Shown: positions 25,082-35,335, counted from the stretch's first letter. The stretch: DNA of 43,192 nt from Streptomyces durocortorensis (GCF_016901035.1 NZ_JAFEUF010000035.1:1-43192), one strand, 5' to 3'. Translations and numbers: made by a program. Notes: generated by a model not told the origin, from the sequence alone.

Positions 25082-25602
25082 GCACCCGTTCGATCCGGCG
25101 GTCCGATGACGACTCCGACGCCGACTCCCCCGAGCTGACCGCCGTCCAGGCCGCCCTGGCCGCCGAGCACGCCGCGGTGTACGGCTACGGGGTGCTGGGC
25201 GGCCGTCTCGACGGCAAGCGGGGCGCCGAGGCCCGGGCGGCGCACGACGCTCACCGGGCCCGCCGGGACGCGCTGGCGCGCACCGCCCGGGACCTGGGCG
25301 GGCGCCCGGTGGCCTCGGACGCCGCGTACGCCCTGCCGTTCGCCGTGCCGGACGGCCCCGCCGCTGTGCGGCTCGCCGCGGTCCTGGAGGACCGGATCGC
25401 GGGCGCCTACGCCGATCTCGTCCGGGCCACCGAGGGCGCGCGGCGGGAGGACGCCGCGGGTGCGCTGCGGGAGGCCGCGGTGCGGTCGGCCCGGTGGCGG
25501 GGCGGCAACGTAGCCTTTCCGGGGCTCGCCGAGCGGGCCGCCGGTGCGGATCCGGCCGCGACGGGCCCGGTGGAGGCAGCGGGCGCGGACGGGACGCGCT
25601 GA
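25078..25602 (+). CDS. DUF4439 ferritin-like protein
   Basis: 174 residues. The opening helix LTAVQAALAAEHAAVYGYGVLGGRL is characteristic of DUF4439, a ferritin-like four-helix bundle family in actinobacteria. Further helices are AHDAHRARRDALARTARDL, AAVRLAAVLEDRIAGAYADL and AAGALREAAVRSARWRGG. Conserved Glu, His and Tyr residues could bind metal, though a complete di-iron site cannot be judged by eye. ATG 25078 overlaps the lipoprotein stop. No signal peptide is seen, so this protein is cytoplasmic while its coupled neighbour is exported, an odd pairing. Confidence 0.8.
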   Translation: MSTRSIRRSDDDSDADSPELTAVQAALAAEHAAVYGYGVLGGRLDGKRGAEARAAHDAHRARRDALARTARDLGGRPVASDAAYALPFAVPDGPAAVRLAAVLEDRIAGAYADLVRATEGARREDAAGALREAAVRSARWRGGNVAFPGLAERAAGADPAATGPVEAAGADGTR

Positions 25603-25634
25603 CCCGAAGGATCCGGAAAGGGAACACACGACGT

Positions 25635-26564
25635 ATGGGTTTCGAACCGCCGCAGCGCCTCGTGCGCGCGCTCGGCGAGATGTACGGGGACGCCGCGGCG
25701 GCCGACTGGCTGGCCGGGCTCCCCGCGCTGACCGAACGGGCGCTCACCGCCGGGGACGGCCTCACCGTGGAGCGGGTGGCCGCCCCCGGCGGGCGCAGCT
25801 CCCTGGTGGTCCTGGTGCGGCGGGCCGACGGAACCCCGGCCGCGCTGAAGATCGCCCCGCCGGTCGCCGGGCCCGAGCTGGAGCGGGCGGCGCTGGAGCA
25901 CTGGAACGGCTGGGGCGCGGTGAAGCCGCTGGACGGCCCGGGGCTCGACGAGGCTGAGCCCGACGGGTCCGGGGCGCTGCTGCTGGAGCGGCTGCACCAC
26001 GAGGTGTCGCTGCGCTCGCTGCCGGAGGCGAAGGCGCTGCTGGAGGCGGCGGGCACGGTGCGCAGGCTGTGGGTGGCGCCGCCCGCGGAGCACGCATTCG
26101 AGACGGTGGCCGGGCGGACCGAGCGGCAGAGCGCCGGGATGCGGGCCGCCGCCGAGGCCGATCCGGAGCTGGCGCCACTGGTGGACGCGGCGCTCGCGGC
26201 CCGCGCCGAACTGATCGAGGGGCCGCCCGAACTCCTGCTGCTGCACGGCAACTTCCGGCAGAGCAAGGTGCTGGCCGGCGAGCGGGCGCCGTGGCTGACG
26301 GTGGGTCCTGAGCCGCTGGTGGGCGAGCGCGCCTATGACCTGGCGCGGCTCGTGCGGGACCGGGTGGAGGATCTGATCGCCTCGCCCGGCGGCCCGGTGA
26401 CGGCCCGGCGGCGGGTCAAGAAGCTGGCGGAGTCGCTGGAGGTGGAACAGGCGCGGCTGCACGGCTGGACGCTGTTCCGGGCGGTCGAGTCGGGCACCCG
26501 CGCGCTGGCCGAGGGGCGGCGGCAGATGGGCGAAGTGAACCTGGAGTTCGCGGGCTGGCTGTAG
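25635..26564 (+). CDS. aminoglycoside-phosphotransferase-fold protein lacking catalytic residues (pseudokinase)
   Basis: 309 residues of the aminoglycoside/hydroxyurea antibiotic resistance kinase fold (PF04655-like). The N-lobe strand with the ATP-binding lysine is plausible (DGTPAALKIAPP), and the helical C-lobe is recognisable. In the catalytic loop the expected HGDxxxxN reads HGNFRQSK: Asp is Asn206 and Asn is Lys211. The metal-binding Asp of the usual IDPK..VGEPAYD segment is Gly224 (TVGPEPLVGERAYD). Three catalytic positions are therefore lost while the fold and flanking motifs are kept, which points to a non-catalytic role such as nucleotide or ligand sensing. ATG 25635 follows the ferritin-like gene by 32 bp, probably in one operon. 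A strong hairpin follows. Confidence 0.75.
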   Translation: MGFEPPQRLVRALGEMYGDAAAADWLAGLPALTERALTAGDGLTVERVAAPGGRSSLVVLVRRADGTPAALKIAPPVAGPELERAALEHWNGWGAVKPLDGPGLDEAEPDGSGALLLERLHHEVSLRSLPEAKALLEAAGTVRRLWVAPPAEHAFETVAGRTERQSAGMRAAAEADPELAPLVDAALAARAELIEGPPELLLLHGNFRQSKVLAGERAPWLTVGPEPLVGERAYDLARLVRDRVEDLIASPGGPVTARRRVKKLAESLEVEQARLHGWTLFRAVESGTRALAEGRRQMGEVNLEFAGWL

Positions 26565-26581
26565 CCCTGTCCCGTACGGCG

Positions 26582-26615
26582 AAGGCCCCCCCCCCCCCGT
26601 GCGCGGGGGCCTTTT
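26582..26615. terminator. bidirectional terminator with a C13 run
   Basis: AAGGCCCCC and GGGGGCCTT form a 9-bp stem and TTTT follows on the plus strand, AAAA-flanked for the minus strand. It sits between two convergent genes, ending 11 bp before the proS stop. The left arm belongs to a run of 13 cytosines (26586-26598), a slippage-prone tract. Confidence 0.85.
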
Positions 26616-26626
26616 CCATCGGCTGA

Positions 26627-28330
26627 TCAGGCCAGGTCGGCCGTCAGGCGGGCGATCGCCTCGTCGACGGTCAGCTCCTCGCGCTCGCCGGTGCGGCGGT
26701 CCTTCAGCTCCAGGACGCCGTCGGCCGAGCGGCGGCCCGCGACCAGGATCTTGGGCACGCCGATCAGCTCGGAGTCGGTGAACTTCACGCCGGGCGAGAC
26801 GCCGGGGCGGTCGTCGACCAGGACGCGCAGGCCCGCCGCGTTGAGCTTCTCCGAGACGTCGAGGGCCAGCTCGGTCTGGAGGGCCTTGCCCGCGGCGACG
26901 ACGTGGACGTCGGCCGGGGCGATCTCGCGGGGCCAGCACAGGCCCTTGTCGTCGGCGGTCTGCTCGGTGAGGGCGGCCACGGCGCGGGAGACGCCGATGC
27001 CGTACGAGCCCATCGTGACGCGGACGGGCTTGCCCTGCTGGCCGAGGACGTCGAGCTGGAAGGTGTCGGCGTACTTGCGGCCGAGCTGGAAGATGTGGCC
27101 GATCTCGATGGCGCGGTCCAGGGTGAGGCCGGTGCCGCAGTTGGGGCAGGGGTCGCCCTCCTCGACCACGACGACGTCCAGGTACTGGTCGACCTCGAAG
27201 TCGCGGCCCGCGACGACGTTCTTGGCGTGCTTGCCCTCCTTGTTGGCGCCGGTGACCCAGGAGGTGCCGGGGGCGACGCGGGGGTCGGCCAGGTAACGGA
27301 CCTTCTCCAGACCCTGGGGGCCGACGTAGCCGCGTACGAGGTCGTCGCGGCCGACGAAGTCCTCGGCGGTGACCAGCTCGACGACGGCGGGGGCGAGGTG
27401 CTCGCCCAGCTTGCCGAGGTCGACCTCGCGGTGGCCGGGGACGCCCACAGCCACGATCTCGCCGTCCACCTTGACCAGCAGGTTCTTCAGCGTGGCCGAG
27501 GCGGGGACGCCCAGGTGCGCGGCGAGGGTCTCGATGGTCGGGGTGTCGGGGGTGTCCAGCTCCTCGACCGCACCGTGCGCCGAGCCGTCGACCGGGGCGA
27601 GCGCGAAGGTCACGGCCTCGGTGTTGGCGGCGTAGTCGCAGTTCGGGCAGTCCGCGAAGGTGTCCTCACCGGCGGCGGCGGGGGCCAGGAACTCCTCGGA
27701 CGCCGAGCCGCCCATCGCGCCGGAGACGGCGGAGACGATGCGGTGGTCCAGGCCCAGGCGCTCGAAGATCTTGATGTACGCGGCCCGGTGCAGGGCGTAG
27801 GAGTGCGCGAGGCCCTCGTCGGTGGTGTCGAAGCTGTACGAGTCCTTCATCTGGAACTCGCGGCCGCGGAGCACGCCGGAGCGGGGGCGGGCCTCGTCGC
27901 GGTACTTCGTCTGGATCTGGTAGAGCATCACCGGCAGGTCCTTGTAGGACGTGCACTGGTCCTTGACGGTCTGGGTGAAGATCTCCTCGTGGGTGGGGCC
28001 GAGGAGGTAGTCGCCGCCCTTGCGGTCCTTGAGGCGGAAGAGCAGGTCGCCGTACTCCTCCCAGCGGCCGGACGCCTCGTAGGGCTCCTTGGGCAGCAGG
28101 GCGGGGAGCAGGACCTCCTGGGCGCCGATGGCGTCCATCTCCTCGCGGACCACGCCTGAGATGTTGTCCAGGACCTTCTTGCCGAGCGGCAGCCAGGACC
28201 AGATGCCGGCCGCGTTGCGGCGGACGTATCCGGCGCGGACCAGCAGCTTGTGGCTGAGCGTCTCGGCGTCCGCCGGGTCGTCGCGCAGTGTCTTGATCAT
28301 CAATCGGGACATGCGCTGGACCTGGGCCAT
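26627..28330 (-). CDS. proS: prolyl-tRNA synthetase
   Basis: 567 residues, the bacterial type. Class II catalytic motifs are present: [43 protein letters not shown], and [13 protein letters not shown]. The editing insertion domain covers about residues 230-390 ([29 protein letters not shown]). The C-terminal anticodon-binding domain carries [24 protein letters not shown] 28330 follows AGGAG at good spacing. It is the last gene of a minus-strand series after two acetyltransferases. Confidence 0.96.
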   Translation of the reverse strand: MAQVQRMSRLMIKTLRDDPADAETLSHKLLVRAGYVRRNAAGIWSWLPLGKKVLDNISGVVREEMDAIGAQEVLLPALLPKEPYEASGRWEEYGDLLFRLKDRKGGDYLLGPTHEEIFTQTVKDQCTSYKDLPVMLYQIQTKYRDEARPRSGVLRGREFQMKDSYSFDTTDEGLAHSYALHRAAYIKIFERLGLDHRIVSAVSGAMGGSASEEFLAPAAAGEDTFADCPNCDYAANTEAVTFALAPVDGSAHGAVEELDTPDTPTIETLAAHLGVPASATLKNLLVKVDGEIVAVGVPGHREVDLGKLGEHLAPAVVELVTAEDFVGRDDLVRGYVGPQGLEKVRYLADPRVAPGTSWVTGANKEGKHAKNVVAGRDFEVDQYLDVVVVEEGDPCPNCGTGLTLDRAIEIGHIFQLGRKYADTFQLDVLGQQGKPVRVTMGSYGIGVSRAVAALTEQTADDKGLCWPREIAPADVHVVAAGKALQTELALDVSEKLNAAGLRVLVDDRPGVSPGVKFTDSELIGVPKILVAGRRSADGVLELKDRRTGEREELTVDEAIARLTADLA

Positions 28331-28399
28331 GGTGAACTCCTGCTCGCGAAAGTGGTGAGCCCGAGGTTAACCGGGCGGTGCGGGCGGGCGGAAATCCAT

Positions 28400-28969
28400 T
28401 CAGCTCGGGGGGCGCAGCAGCGGCAGGGGCGCGCCCATGACCGCGTACGGCTGCGGGGCGCTCGGGAAGACGACCTGGCGGGCCAGGTCGCGGTAGCCGA
28501 GCGCGCGGTACAGGGCGCGGGCCGGGCTGTCCTTGTCGATCGCCGAGAGGATGGACCGGGGGTGGTCGACGGCGTCGGTGATGGCGGTGATCAGGGTGCG
28601 GCCGATGCCGCGCTGCTGGTGGTCGGGGTGGACGTGGAGTTCGGTGATGACGAAGGAGTCGTCGAGCCAGCCGTCGGAGCCGGTGGCCCGCAGATAGGGC
28701 TCGACGACGGTGGACCACCACTGGGCGCGGTCGTTGGGCAGCCCGTAGACGAAGCCGACGAGCCGTCCGTCGGGGGCGGTGGCGCCGAGTGCGCGGGCGT
28801 GGGGGTGCTCCAGGTGCCGGAGGACGATGTGACGGCGTACGTCGATCTCGTCCTGGCTCAGTCCGAAGGCGGCCGCCTGGACGTGCAGGGCTTCGTCGAC
28901 GCGGGCGGCGAGGTCGACGGGGCCGATCTCGGCGTCGGGTGCTGCGGGGCCTTCTGCGGGGGCTGCCAT
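28400..28969 (-). CDS. GNAT-family N-acetyltransferase
   Basis: 189 residues. Acetyl-CoA-binding motif A is clear: FVITELHVHPDHQQRGIGRTLITAI, followed by SPARALYRALGYRDLARQVVF. The N-terminal third (DLAARVDEALHVQAAAFGLSQDEIDVRRHIVLRHL) suggests substrate specificity of its own. The substrate is unknown. It is 47 bp downstream of another GNAT gene and 69 bp upstream of proS, probably co-transcribed. Confidence 0.85.
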   Translation of the reverse strand: MAAPAEGPAAPDAEIGPVDLAARVDEALHVQAAAFGLSQDEIDVRRHIVLRHLEHPHARALGATAPDGRLVGFVYGLPNDRAQWWSTVVEPYLRATGSDGWLDDSFVITELHVHPDHQQRGIGRTLITAITDAVDHPRSILSAIDKDSPARALYRALGYRDLARQVVFPSAPQPYAVMGAPLPLLRPPS

Positions 28970-29016
28970 GCCGGAACCCTACTGGCCGGGGTCGGCGTCC
29001 CGGTAAGCACGACGGC

Positions 29017-29862
29017 TCAGAACAGGACGCTCATGAACGCGCCGACCTCGCGGAAGCCGACGCGACGGTAGGCCTTGCGGGCGGGGGTGTTGTAGTCGTT
29101 CACGTAGAGGCTGACGACGGGGGCGACGTCGGCGAGGGCGTAGCGCAGGACGGCGGCCATGCCCGTTTCGGAGAGGCCCTTGCCGCGGTGTTCGGGGGCG
29201 ACCCAGACACCCTGGATCTGGCAGGCCTCGGGGGTGGCCGCGCCGATCTCGGCCTTGAAGACGACCTTCCCGTCGTCGATGCGGGCGAAGGAGCGGCCGG
29301 TGCCGATGAGTTCGGCGACGCGGGCCTGGTAGAGCAGTCCGCCGTCGCCGGCGAGCGGGGAGATGCCGACCTCCTCGGTGAACATCGCCACGCAGGCCGG
29401 CATCAGGACTTCGGTCTCGTCCTTGCGGATGCGGCGGACGAGCGGGTCGGGCGTGACGTCGGCGGAGAGGCTCTCGGTGACCATGAGGGGCTGGTTGGCG
29501 CGGACCTCGCGGGCGGGGCCCCAGCTCGGTTCGAGGAGCCGCCAGAGCTGGGTGGTGGGTTCGGCGGGGCCGACGATGGAGGAGCAGCGGCGGCCTGCCC
29601 GGCGGGCCCGGTCGGCGAAGGCGCGGACGGCTTCGGGCCCGGCGCAGATGGGGACGAGGTTGGCGCCGGAATAGCACAGGGAGCGGAGCCTGCCGTCGGC
29701 GTACCAGCCCCACATCTCGCCGCCGAGGCGCCAGGGGTCGAGCCCGGCGACCTGCACGCGGGAGGTCACGAAGGCGTTGGCCACGGGCTCGCTCTCCAGA
29801 ATGGCGAGTGCGGCGCCGAGGTCGCTGGGTTCGAGGACCCGGGTGGTGGTCTGCGTCAACAC
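29017..29862 (-). CDS. DUF4081-type GNAT acetyltransferase
   Basis: 281 residues. The N-terminal half (LEPSDLGAALAILESEPVANAFVTSRV, GGEMWGWY, SGANLVPI) is the DUF4081 domain of actinobacteria; the C-terminal half is a GNAT domain (IQGVWVAPEHRGKGLSETGMAAVL, VSLYVNDYNTPARKAYRRVGF). Start GTG 29862 has GAGG seven bases upstream. The fused architecture is common near ispG in Streptomyces but its substrate is unknown; protein or metabolite acetylation are both possible. Confidence 0.85.
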   Translation of the reverse strand: MLTQTTTRVLEPSDLGAALAILESEPVANAFVTSRVQVAGLDPWRLGGEMWGWYADGRLRSLCYSGANLVPICAGPEAVRAFADRARRAGRRCSSIVGPAEPTTQLWRLLEPSWGPAREVRANQPLMVTESLSADVTPDPLVRRIRKDETEVLMPACVAMFTEEVGISPLAGDGGLLYQARVAELIGTGRSFARIDDGKVVFKAEIGAATPEACQIQGVWVAPEHRGKGLSETGMAAVLRYALADVAPVVSLYVNDYNTPARKAYRRVGFREVGAFMSVLF

Positions 29863-29958
29863 GAGGGGGCCTCACCATACGGTCTGCTGATTTCCGCACT
29901 GTAACCGAGAAGGCCCTCGAACGCCGCCCGAGTCCGGGGAACGGCTTCCGGGGACGCA

Positions 29959-29993
29959 GCCGCCCCCCCCGATGCGGCACCCGGCGGGGCGGC
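29959..29993 (-). terminator. possible terminator after ispG
   Basis: GCCGCCCC and GGGGCGGC form an 8-bp stem around a 19-nt loop, 22 bp past the ispG stop. There is no U-tract and the loop is long, so it may be a partial terminator only. Confidence 0.35.
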
Positions 29994-30014
29994 GATAACG
30001 CGTGAGGGCGCAGG

Positions 30015-31172
<1,158 letters not shown>

Positions 31173-31293
31173 GCGCTGTGCATCCCCAAGGTGTGGATCA
31201 AGGTCCCGAGATCGGCGGGCTCCAGGCTTCGAGGTTACGGCACCGGAGCCCGGGCGGACGCACCCGTGTCGACATGTCCACCCCTCGGTGACC

Positions 31294-31320
31294 GGCCGGA
31301 CACAACGCGTGTGCCCGGCC
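31294..31320 (-). terminator. terminator between the S2P protease gene and ispG
   Basis: On the minus strand GGCCGGGCACA pairs with TGTGTCCGGCC over 11 bp (one G-U pair) around a 5-nt loop, 35 bp after the protease stop. Confidence 0.7.
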
Positions 31321-31354
31321 GACACCTGTGGGACAACAGGGACGGAAGGGGTGA

Positions 31355-32665
31355 TCAGGAGATCTTGACGGGGTTCACGATGTCGGCCACCAGGACCAGC
31401 AGCGTGAAGCAGATGAAGACCCCGGCGACCACATAGGCGACGGGCATCAGCCGGGCCACGTCGAACGGGCCCGGGTCGGGGCGCCGGAAGACCTTGGCCA
31501 CGTTGCGCCGCAGCGACTCCCACAGCGCGCCCGCGATGTGCCCGCCGTCCAGCGGGAGCAGCGGGAGCATGTTGAACAGGAACAGCGAGAGGTTGAAGCC
31601 GGCGAGCAGGAACAGCATCATCGCGACCTGGTTCTGCGCCGGGATGTCGAGGTTCATCACCTCGCCGCCGATCCGGGCCGCGCCGACCACGCCGACCGGC
31701 GAGTCGTCGGCGCGTTCGCCGTCGCTGAAGGCCGCGTCCCAGAGGGCGGGGATCTTGGCGGGCAGGGCGATGATGGAGTCGACGCCGTTCTCGATCATGT
31801 CGCCCATGCGGACGACGGAGTCGCCGAAGCCGAGCGGCACGATCTCGGTCTGCGCGGCGAAGCCGAGGTAGCCCGCCTTGACGAACTTCTCCGGGATGAC
31901 CTCGCCGTTGCCGTCCTTCTTGGCGACCTCGTTCTCGCGCAGGACGGCGTTGAGCGTGACTTCCCTGCCGTCGCGTTCGACGACGATGGCGGCGGGGCCG
32001 ATCGTCTCGCGGATGCGGTCCGAGAGCGTGGCCCAGTCGTCGACCTTCGTTCCCGCGAAGGCGACGATCTTGTCGCCCTCCTGGAGCCCGGCGGCCTTGG
32101 CGGGCGAGGGGTCGTCGCCGGGCGCGCACTCCTGCCGCTTCTCGCTCTGCGCGATCACACACTGCTGGACGCCGCCGACCTCGGTGGTCTGGGTCTGGAA
32201 GCCGAAGGTCATCGCTACGCCCATGAAGATGGCGACGGCGAGGATCAGGTTCATGAAGGGGCCGGCGAACATCACGATGACGCGCTTCCACGGCTTGCGC
32301 GTGTAGAAGAGGCGCTTCTCGTCGCCCGGCTGCAGCTCCTCGAAGGCGGCGGAGCGGGCGTCCTCGATCATGCCGCGCCACGGGGAGGTGGAGCGGGCTT
32401 CGAGGCGGCCGTCGGGGCCGGGCGGGAACATCCCGATCATGCGGATGTAGCCGCCGGCCGGGATGGCCTTGATGCCGTACTCGGTGTCGCCCCTCTTCTT
32501 CGACCAGAGCGTCGGGCCGAAGCCGACCATGTACTGCGGCACCCGGATGCCGAACATCTTGGCCGTGGAGAGGTGGCCCAGCTCGTGCCAGGCGATGGAG
32601 AAGAGCAGGCCCACGACGAAGACGGCGATCCCCAGGACCGTCAGCAGGATCGAGGTCAGACTCAT
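31355..32665 (-). CDS. membrane site-2 metalloprotease (RseP/Rip1-like)
   Basis: 436 residues. Zinc-dependent intramembrane protease that cleaves membrane-anchored regulators such as anti-sigma factors. The first span carries the catalytic HELGH (residues about 27-31) and the last membrane region carries the [12 protein letters not shown] motif; a PDZ-like domain lies between ([22 protein letters not shown]). Several hydrophobic spans are visible. ATG 32665 overlaps the dxr TGA (ATGA), a conserved arrangement. Possible targets in Streptomyces are not evident here. Confidence 0.93.
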   Translation of the reverse strand: MSLTSILLTVLGIAVFVVGLLFSIAWHELGHLSTAKMFGIRVPQYMVGFGPTLWSKKRGDTEYGIKAIPAGGYIRMIGMFPPGPDGRLEARSTSPWRGMIEDARSAAFEELQPGDEKRLFYTRKPWKRVIVMFAGPFMNLILAVAIFMGVAMTFGFQTQTTEVGGVQQCVIAQSEKRQECAPGDDPSPAKAAGLQEGDKIVAFAGTKVDDWATLSDRIRETIGPAAIVVERDGREVTLNAVLRENEVAKKDGNGEVIPEKFVKAGYLGFAAQTEIVPLGFGDSVVRMGDMIENGVDSIIALPAKIPALWDAAFSDGERADDSPVGVVGAARIGGEVMNLDIPAQNQVAMMLFLLAGFNLSLFLFNMLPLLPLDGGHIAGALWESLRRNVAKVFRRPDPGPFDVARLMPVAYVVAGVFICFTLLVLVADIVNPVKIS

Positions 32666-33915
32666 GCGCGCGCCTCCGCTGTCGCTTTAGCCGAGAGTTC
32701 CCGGGCCCGTGCGCGGGCCCACGTTTCCGCTTCGAGGACGTCCTCGACGCTGAGCGAGGTTCCCGGGGCGGGGGTGCCGTGTTCGGACACCACAGCCGTG
32801 ACCGTATCCATGATTCCGTTGAAGGGCAGCTGTCCGGCGAGGAAAGCGTCGACGCATTCCTCGTTGGCCGCGTTGAACACGGCCGGGGCGGTGCCGCCGA
32901 GCCCGCCGACGTGCCGGGCGAGACCGACGGACGGGAAGGCCTCGGTGTCCAGCGGGAAGAACTCCCACGTGGAGGCCTTCGACCAGTCGAAGGCGGGGGC
33001 CGCGTCCGGGATCCGCTCGGGCCAGCCGAGGCCGATGGCGATGGGGCCGCGCATGTCCGGCGGGGTGGCCTGGGCGAGCGTGGAGCCGTCGCTGAATTCC
33101 ACCATCGAGTGGACGTAGGACTGCGGGTGGACGACGACCTCGATGCGGTCGAACGGGATGTCGTAGAGGAGGTGCGCCTCGATGACCTCCAGGCCCTTGT
33201 TGACCAGGGTCGCGGAGTTGATCGTGATGACCGGTCCCATCGCCCAGGTCGGGTGGGCGAGCGCCTGCTCCCGGGTGACGTCGGCCAGCTCCTCGCGCGT
33301 ACGGCCCCGGAAGGGTCCGCCGGAGGCGGTGACGACGAGTTTGCGGACGTCGGCGCGGGTGCCGGCGGCCAGCGCCTGGAAGAGCGCGGCGTGCTCGGAG
33401 TCGACCGGGATGATCTGGCCGGGGGCGGCGAGCGCCTTCACCAGCGGGCCGCCGACGATCAGCGACTCCTTGTTGGCGAGGGCGAGCGTGCGGCCCGCCT
33501 TCAGGGCGGCGAGGGTCGGGGCGAGCCCGATGGAGCCGGTGATGCCGTTGAGCACGGTGTGGCAGGCGCTCGCGGCGAGGGTGGTGGCCGCGTCGGGTCC
33601 GGACAGGATCTCGGGGAGCGGCTCACCGGTCCCGTACTGGTCCCGCAGCGCCTCGCGCAGGGCGGGGACCGCGTCCTCGGCGGCGACCGCGACGGTGTCG
33701 ACGCGCAGCCGGCGGGCCTGCTCGGCCAGCAGGGCGACCCGGCCGCCGGCGGCCGAGAGCGCTGTGACCCGGAAGCGGTCGGGGTTGCGCAGGACCAGGT
33801 CGATGGCCTGGGTGCCGATGGACCCGGTGGAGCCGAGGATCACGAGATCCCGGCGGCCGTCCGCGGCGTCGAAGACGAGATGCGGATCGGCGAGGGGGGC
33901 GGGGCTGTCGCTCAT
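32662..33915 (-). CDS. dxr: 1-deoxy-D-xylulose 5-phosphate reductoisomerase
   Basis: 417 residues. It makes MEP from DXP with NADPH, the committed step of the MEP pathway. Motifs are the Rossmann [26 protein letters not shown], the metal/substrate residues in [12 protein letters not shown], and [23 protein letters not shown]. The C-terminal domain has [15 protein letters not shown] 33915 lies 70 bp after the EPSP-synthase-like gene. The stop overlaps the protease start, and ispG follows, so two MEP steps are clustered here. Confidence 0.96.
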   Translation of the reverse strand: MSDSPAPLADPHLVFDAADGRRDLVILGSTGSIGTQAIDLVLRNPDRFRVTALSAAGGRVALLAEQARRLRVDTVAVAAEDAVPALREALRDQYGTGEPLPEILSGPDAATTLAASACHTVLNGITGSIGLAPTLAALKAGRTLALANKESLIVGGPLVKALAAPGQIIPVDSEHAALFQALAAGTRADVRKLVVTASGGPFRGRTREELADVTREQALAHPTWAMGPVITINSATLVNKGLEVIEAHLLYDIPFDRIEVVVHPQSYVHSMVEFSDGSTLAQATPPDMRGPIAIGLGWPERIPDAAPAFDWSKASTWEFFPLDTEAFPSVGLARHVGGLGGTAPAVFNAANEECVDAFLAGQLPFNGIMDTVTAVVSEHGTPAPGTSLSVEDVLEAETWARARARELSAKATAEARA

Positions 33916-33985
33916 GCCTCCATTGTTGCCGCTCCGGCTGTGTGCGCGGACAGCGCGTCCCGGTGGGGCGTGCCCGCGACCCCGT

Positions 33986-35236
33986 TCAGCGCCCTGGGAG
34001 GCCGTCCGCGAAGTCCGCGAACACCTCGTGGAAGCGCGGGAAGGTCTTGCGTACGCAGCCGGGGTCGTCGTACGTCAGGCCGGGTGTGCGCAGTCCGGCG
34101 ACGGCGAAGGACATCACGATGCGGTGGTCGCCGTGGGTGGCGATCCCGGTGGGCTTCGGCGTGCCGGGGTGGATCTCGATCCGGTCCGGGCCGGTGTGGA
34201 CGGTGATGCCCATGGCGCGCAGGTTCTCGGCGCACGCCTCCAGCCGGTCGCACTCCTTGACCCGGGTGTTGGCCACGTCCTCGATGACGACGGGCCCGTC
34301 CGCGTACGGAGCGATCGCGGCGAGGGTCGGCATGGTGTCGGAGATGTCGCGCATGTTGACGGTGATCCCGCGCAGCCGGCCGGTGGAGCGGACGGTGGTC
34401 GCGTCGGCGCCCACCGCCACCTCGGCGCCCATGTCCCGCAGGACGTCGACGAAGCGCAGGTCGCCCTGGAGCGCGCCGATGCCGAGGCCGGGGACGGTGA
34501 CCTCGCGGCCGGTGAGGGCCGCGGCGGCGAAGAAGTAACTCGCGGTGGAGGCGTCGGGTTCGACGGCGTAGGCGGTGGCCCGGTAGCCGCCGGGAGGGAC
34601 GGTGAAGGTGTTCCCCTCCCGCTCCACGTCCACGCCGAAGTCGCGCATCATCGCGAGGGTGATCCCGACGTACGGCGCGGAGACCAGCTCGGTGACCTCG
34701 ATGCGCAGGCCCTTCGCGGTGAGCGGCCCGAGCATCAGCAGCGCGGTGAGGTACTGGGACGACTCCCCTGCGTCCAGGGTGAGTTCGCCGCCCTGGATCC
34801 CGGCGGCGCGCACGGTCAGCGGGTGGTGCCCCTCCGCTCCCCCGTGGCGCAGGTCGACGCCGAGGGCGGTGAGGGCCCGGGTGAGCGGGGCGAGCGGGCG
34901 GCGGCGCATCTGGGCGGAGGCGTCGAAGCGGTACGTGCCGGAGGCGGCGGCCGCGACGAGGGTGGGCAGGAAGCGGGCGGTGGTCGCGCCGTCGCGGCAG
35001 TAGACGTCGGCGTCGGGGACGGCGGGCCCGGCCGGGCGGCCCTCGATGTGCCAGCGGTCGGCATCCTGCGTAACCACGTAACCGAGGCTCTTCAGCCCTT
35101 CGGCGAAGCCCTCGGTGTCGTCCGAGCGCAGTGGCCGCAGCAGGGTGGTGGTGCCTTCGGCGGCGGCGGCCAGGAAGAGGGCGCGGGCGGTGACGGACTT
35201 GGAGCCGGGGATGTCGATGACGGTCACGGCGCTCAT
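33986..35236 (-). CDS. aroA: EPSP synthase paralogue (3-phosphoshikimate 1-carboxyvinyltransferase)
   Basis: 416 residues of the EPSP synthase family. Kept: PGSKS with Lys13/Ser14 and Arg18; GATTARFLP; ESSQYLTALLM; DTMPTLAAIAPYADG; RVKECDRLEA; THGDHRIVMSFAVAGL; and the Lys in GCVRKTFPRF. The N-terminal motif reads SVTARAL, with Ala17 where most enzymes have Asn, and the Gly-rich loop reads CRDGATTARF instead of the usual GNAGT-type sequence. The enzyme is probably active on shikimate-3-phosphate, but a specialised role is possible because the usual Streptomyces aroA lies elsewhere (from memory). ATG 35236 is close to the first beta strand. It is upstream of dxr and likely in the same transcript. 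Confidence 0.8.
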   Translation of the reverse strand: MSAVTVIDIPGSKSVTARALFLAAAAEGTTTLLRPLRSDDTEGFAEGLKSLGYVVTQDADRWHIEGRPAGPAVPDADVYCRDGATTARFLPTLVAAAASGTYRFDASAQMRRRPLAPLTRALTALGVDLRHGGAEGHHPLTVRAAGIQGGELTLDAGESSQYLTALLMLGPLTAKGLRIEVTELVSAPYVGITLAMMRDFGVDVEREGNTFTVPPGGYRATAYAVEPDASTASYFFAAAALTGREVTVPGLGIGALQGDLRFVDVLRDMGAEVAVGADATTVRSTGRLRGITVNMRDISDTMPTLAAIAPYADGPVVIEDVANTRVKECDRLEACAENLRAMGITVHTGPDRIEIHPGTPKPTGIATHGDHRIVMSFAVAGLRTPGLTYDDPGCVRKTFPRFHEVFADFADGLPGR

Positions 35237-35264
35237 CCTGCCCTGCCGGGAGCGCGGTGTACGG

Positions 35265-35307
35265 GGTGCGTCCGGTGCGTGGACGTGGGGGACGCACCGG
35301 ACGCACC
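35265..35307 (-). terminator. 16-bp hairpin after the acyl-CoA dehydrogenase gene
   Basis: GGTGCGTCCGGTGCGT and ACGCACCGGACGCACC are perfectly complementary, with an 11-nt loop, 44 bp past the acyl-CoA dehydrogenase stop. The right arm is part of a tandem 9-bp repeat, so several alternative pairings exist. Confidence 0.75.
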
Positions 35308-35335
35308 GGACGTACCGAATGCACCGGATGCACCT
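35291..35335. repeat. five tandem 9-bp repeats
   Basis: GACGCACCG, GACGCACCG, GACGTACCG, AATGCACCG and GATGCACCT follow head to tail between the acyl-CoA dehydrogenase and the EPSP-synthase-like gene. The repeats supply the right arm of the terminator hairpin and are noncoding. Confidence 0.85.

Noticed and set aside
25635..26564. Antibiotic (streptomycin-type) resistance kinase
   Set aside because: The catalytic Asp, the metal-binding Asn and the second metal-binding Asp are all replaced, so phosphotransfer is unlikely.
31173..32381. Upstream extension of the ispG frame to a 788-residue protein
   Set aside because: The extra part covers the terminator and the S2P protease gene in another frame; the ATG at 31172 gives the standard N-terminus.
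35291..35335. Tandem repeats considered as a CRISPR array or minisatellite-coded peptide
   Set aside because: Units are 9 bp without spacers and no frame with a start or ribosome-binding site covers them.
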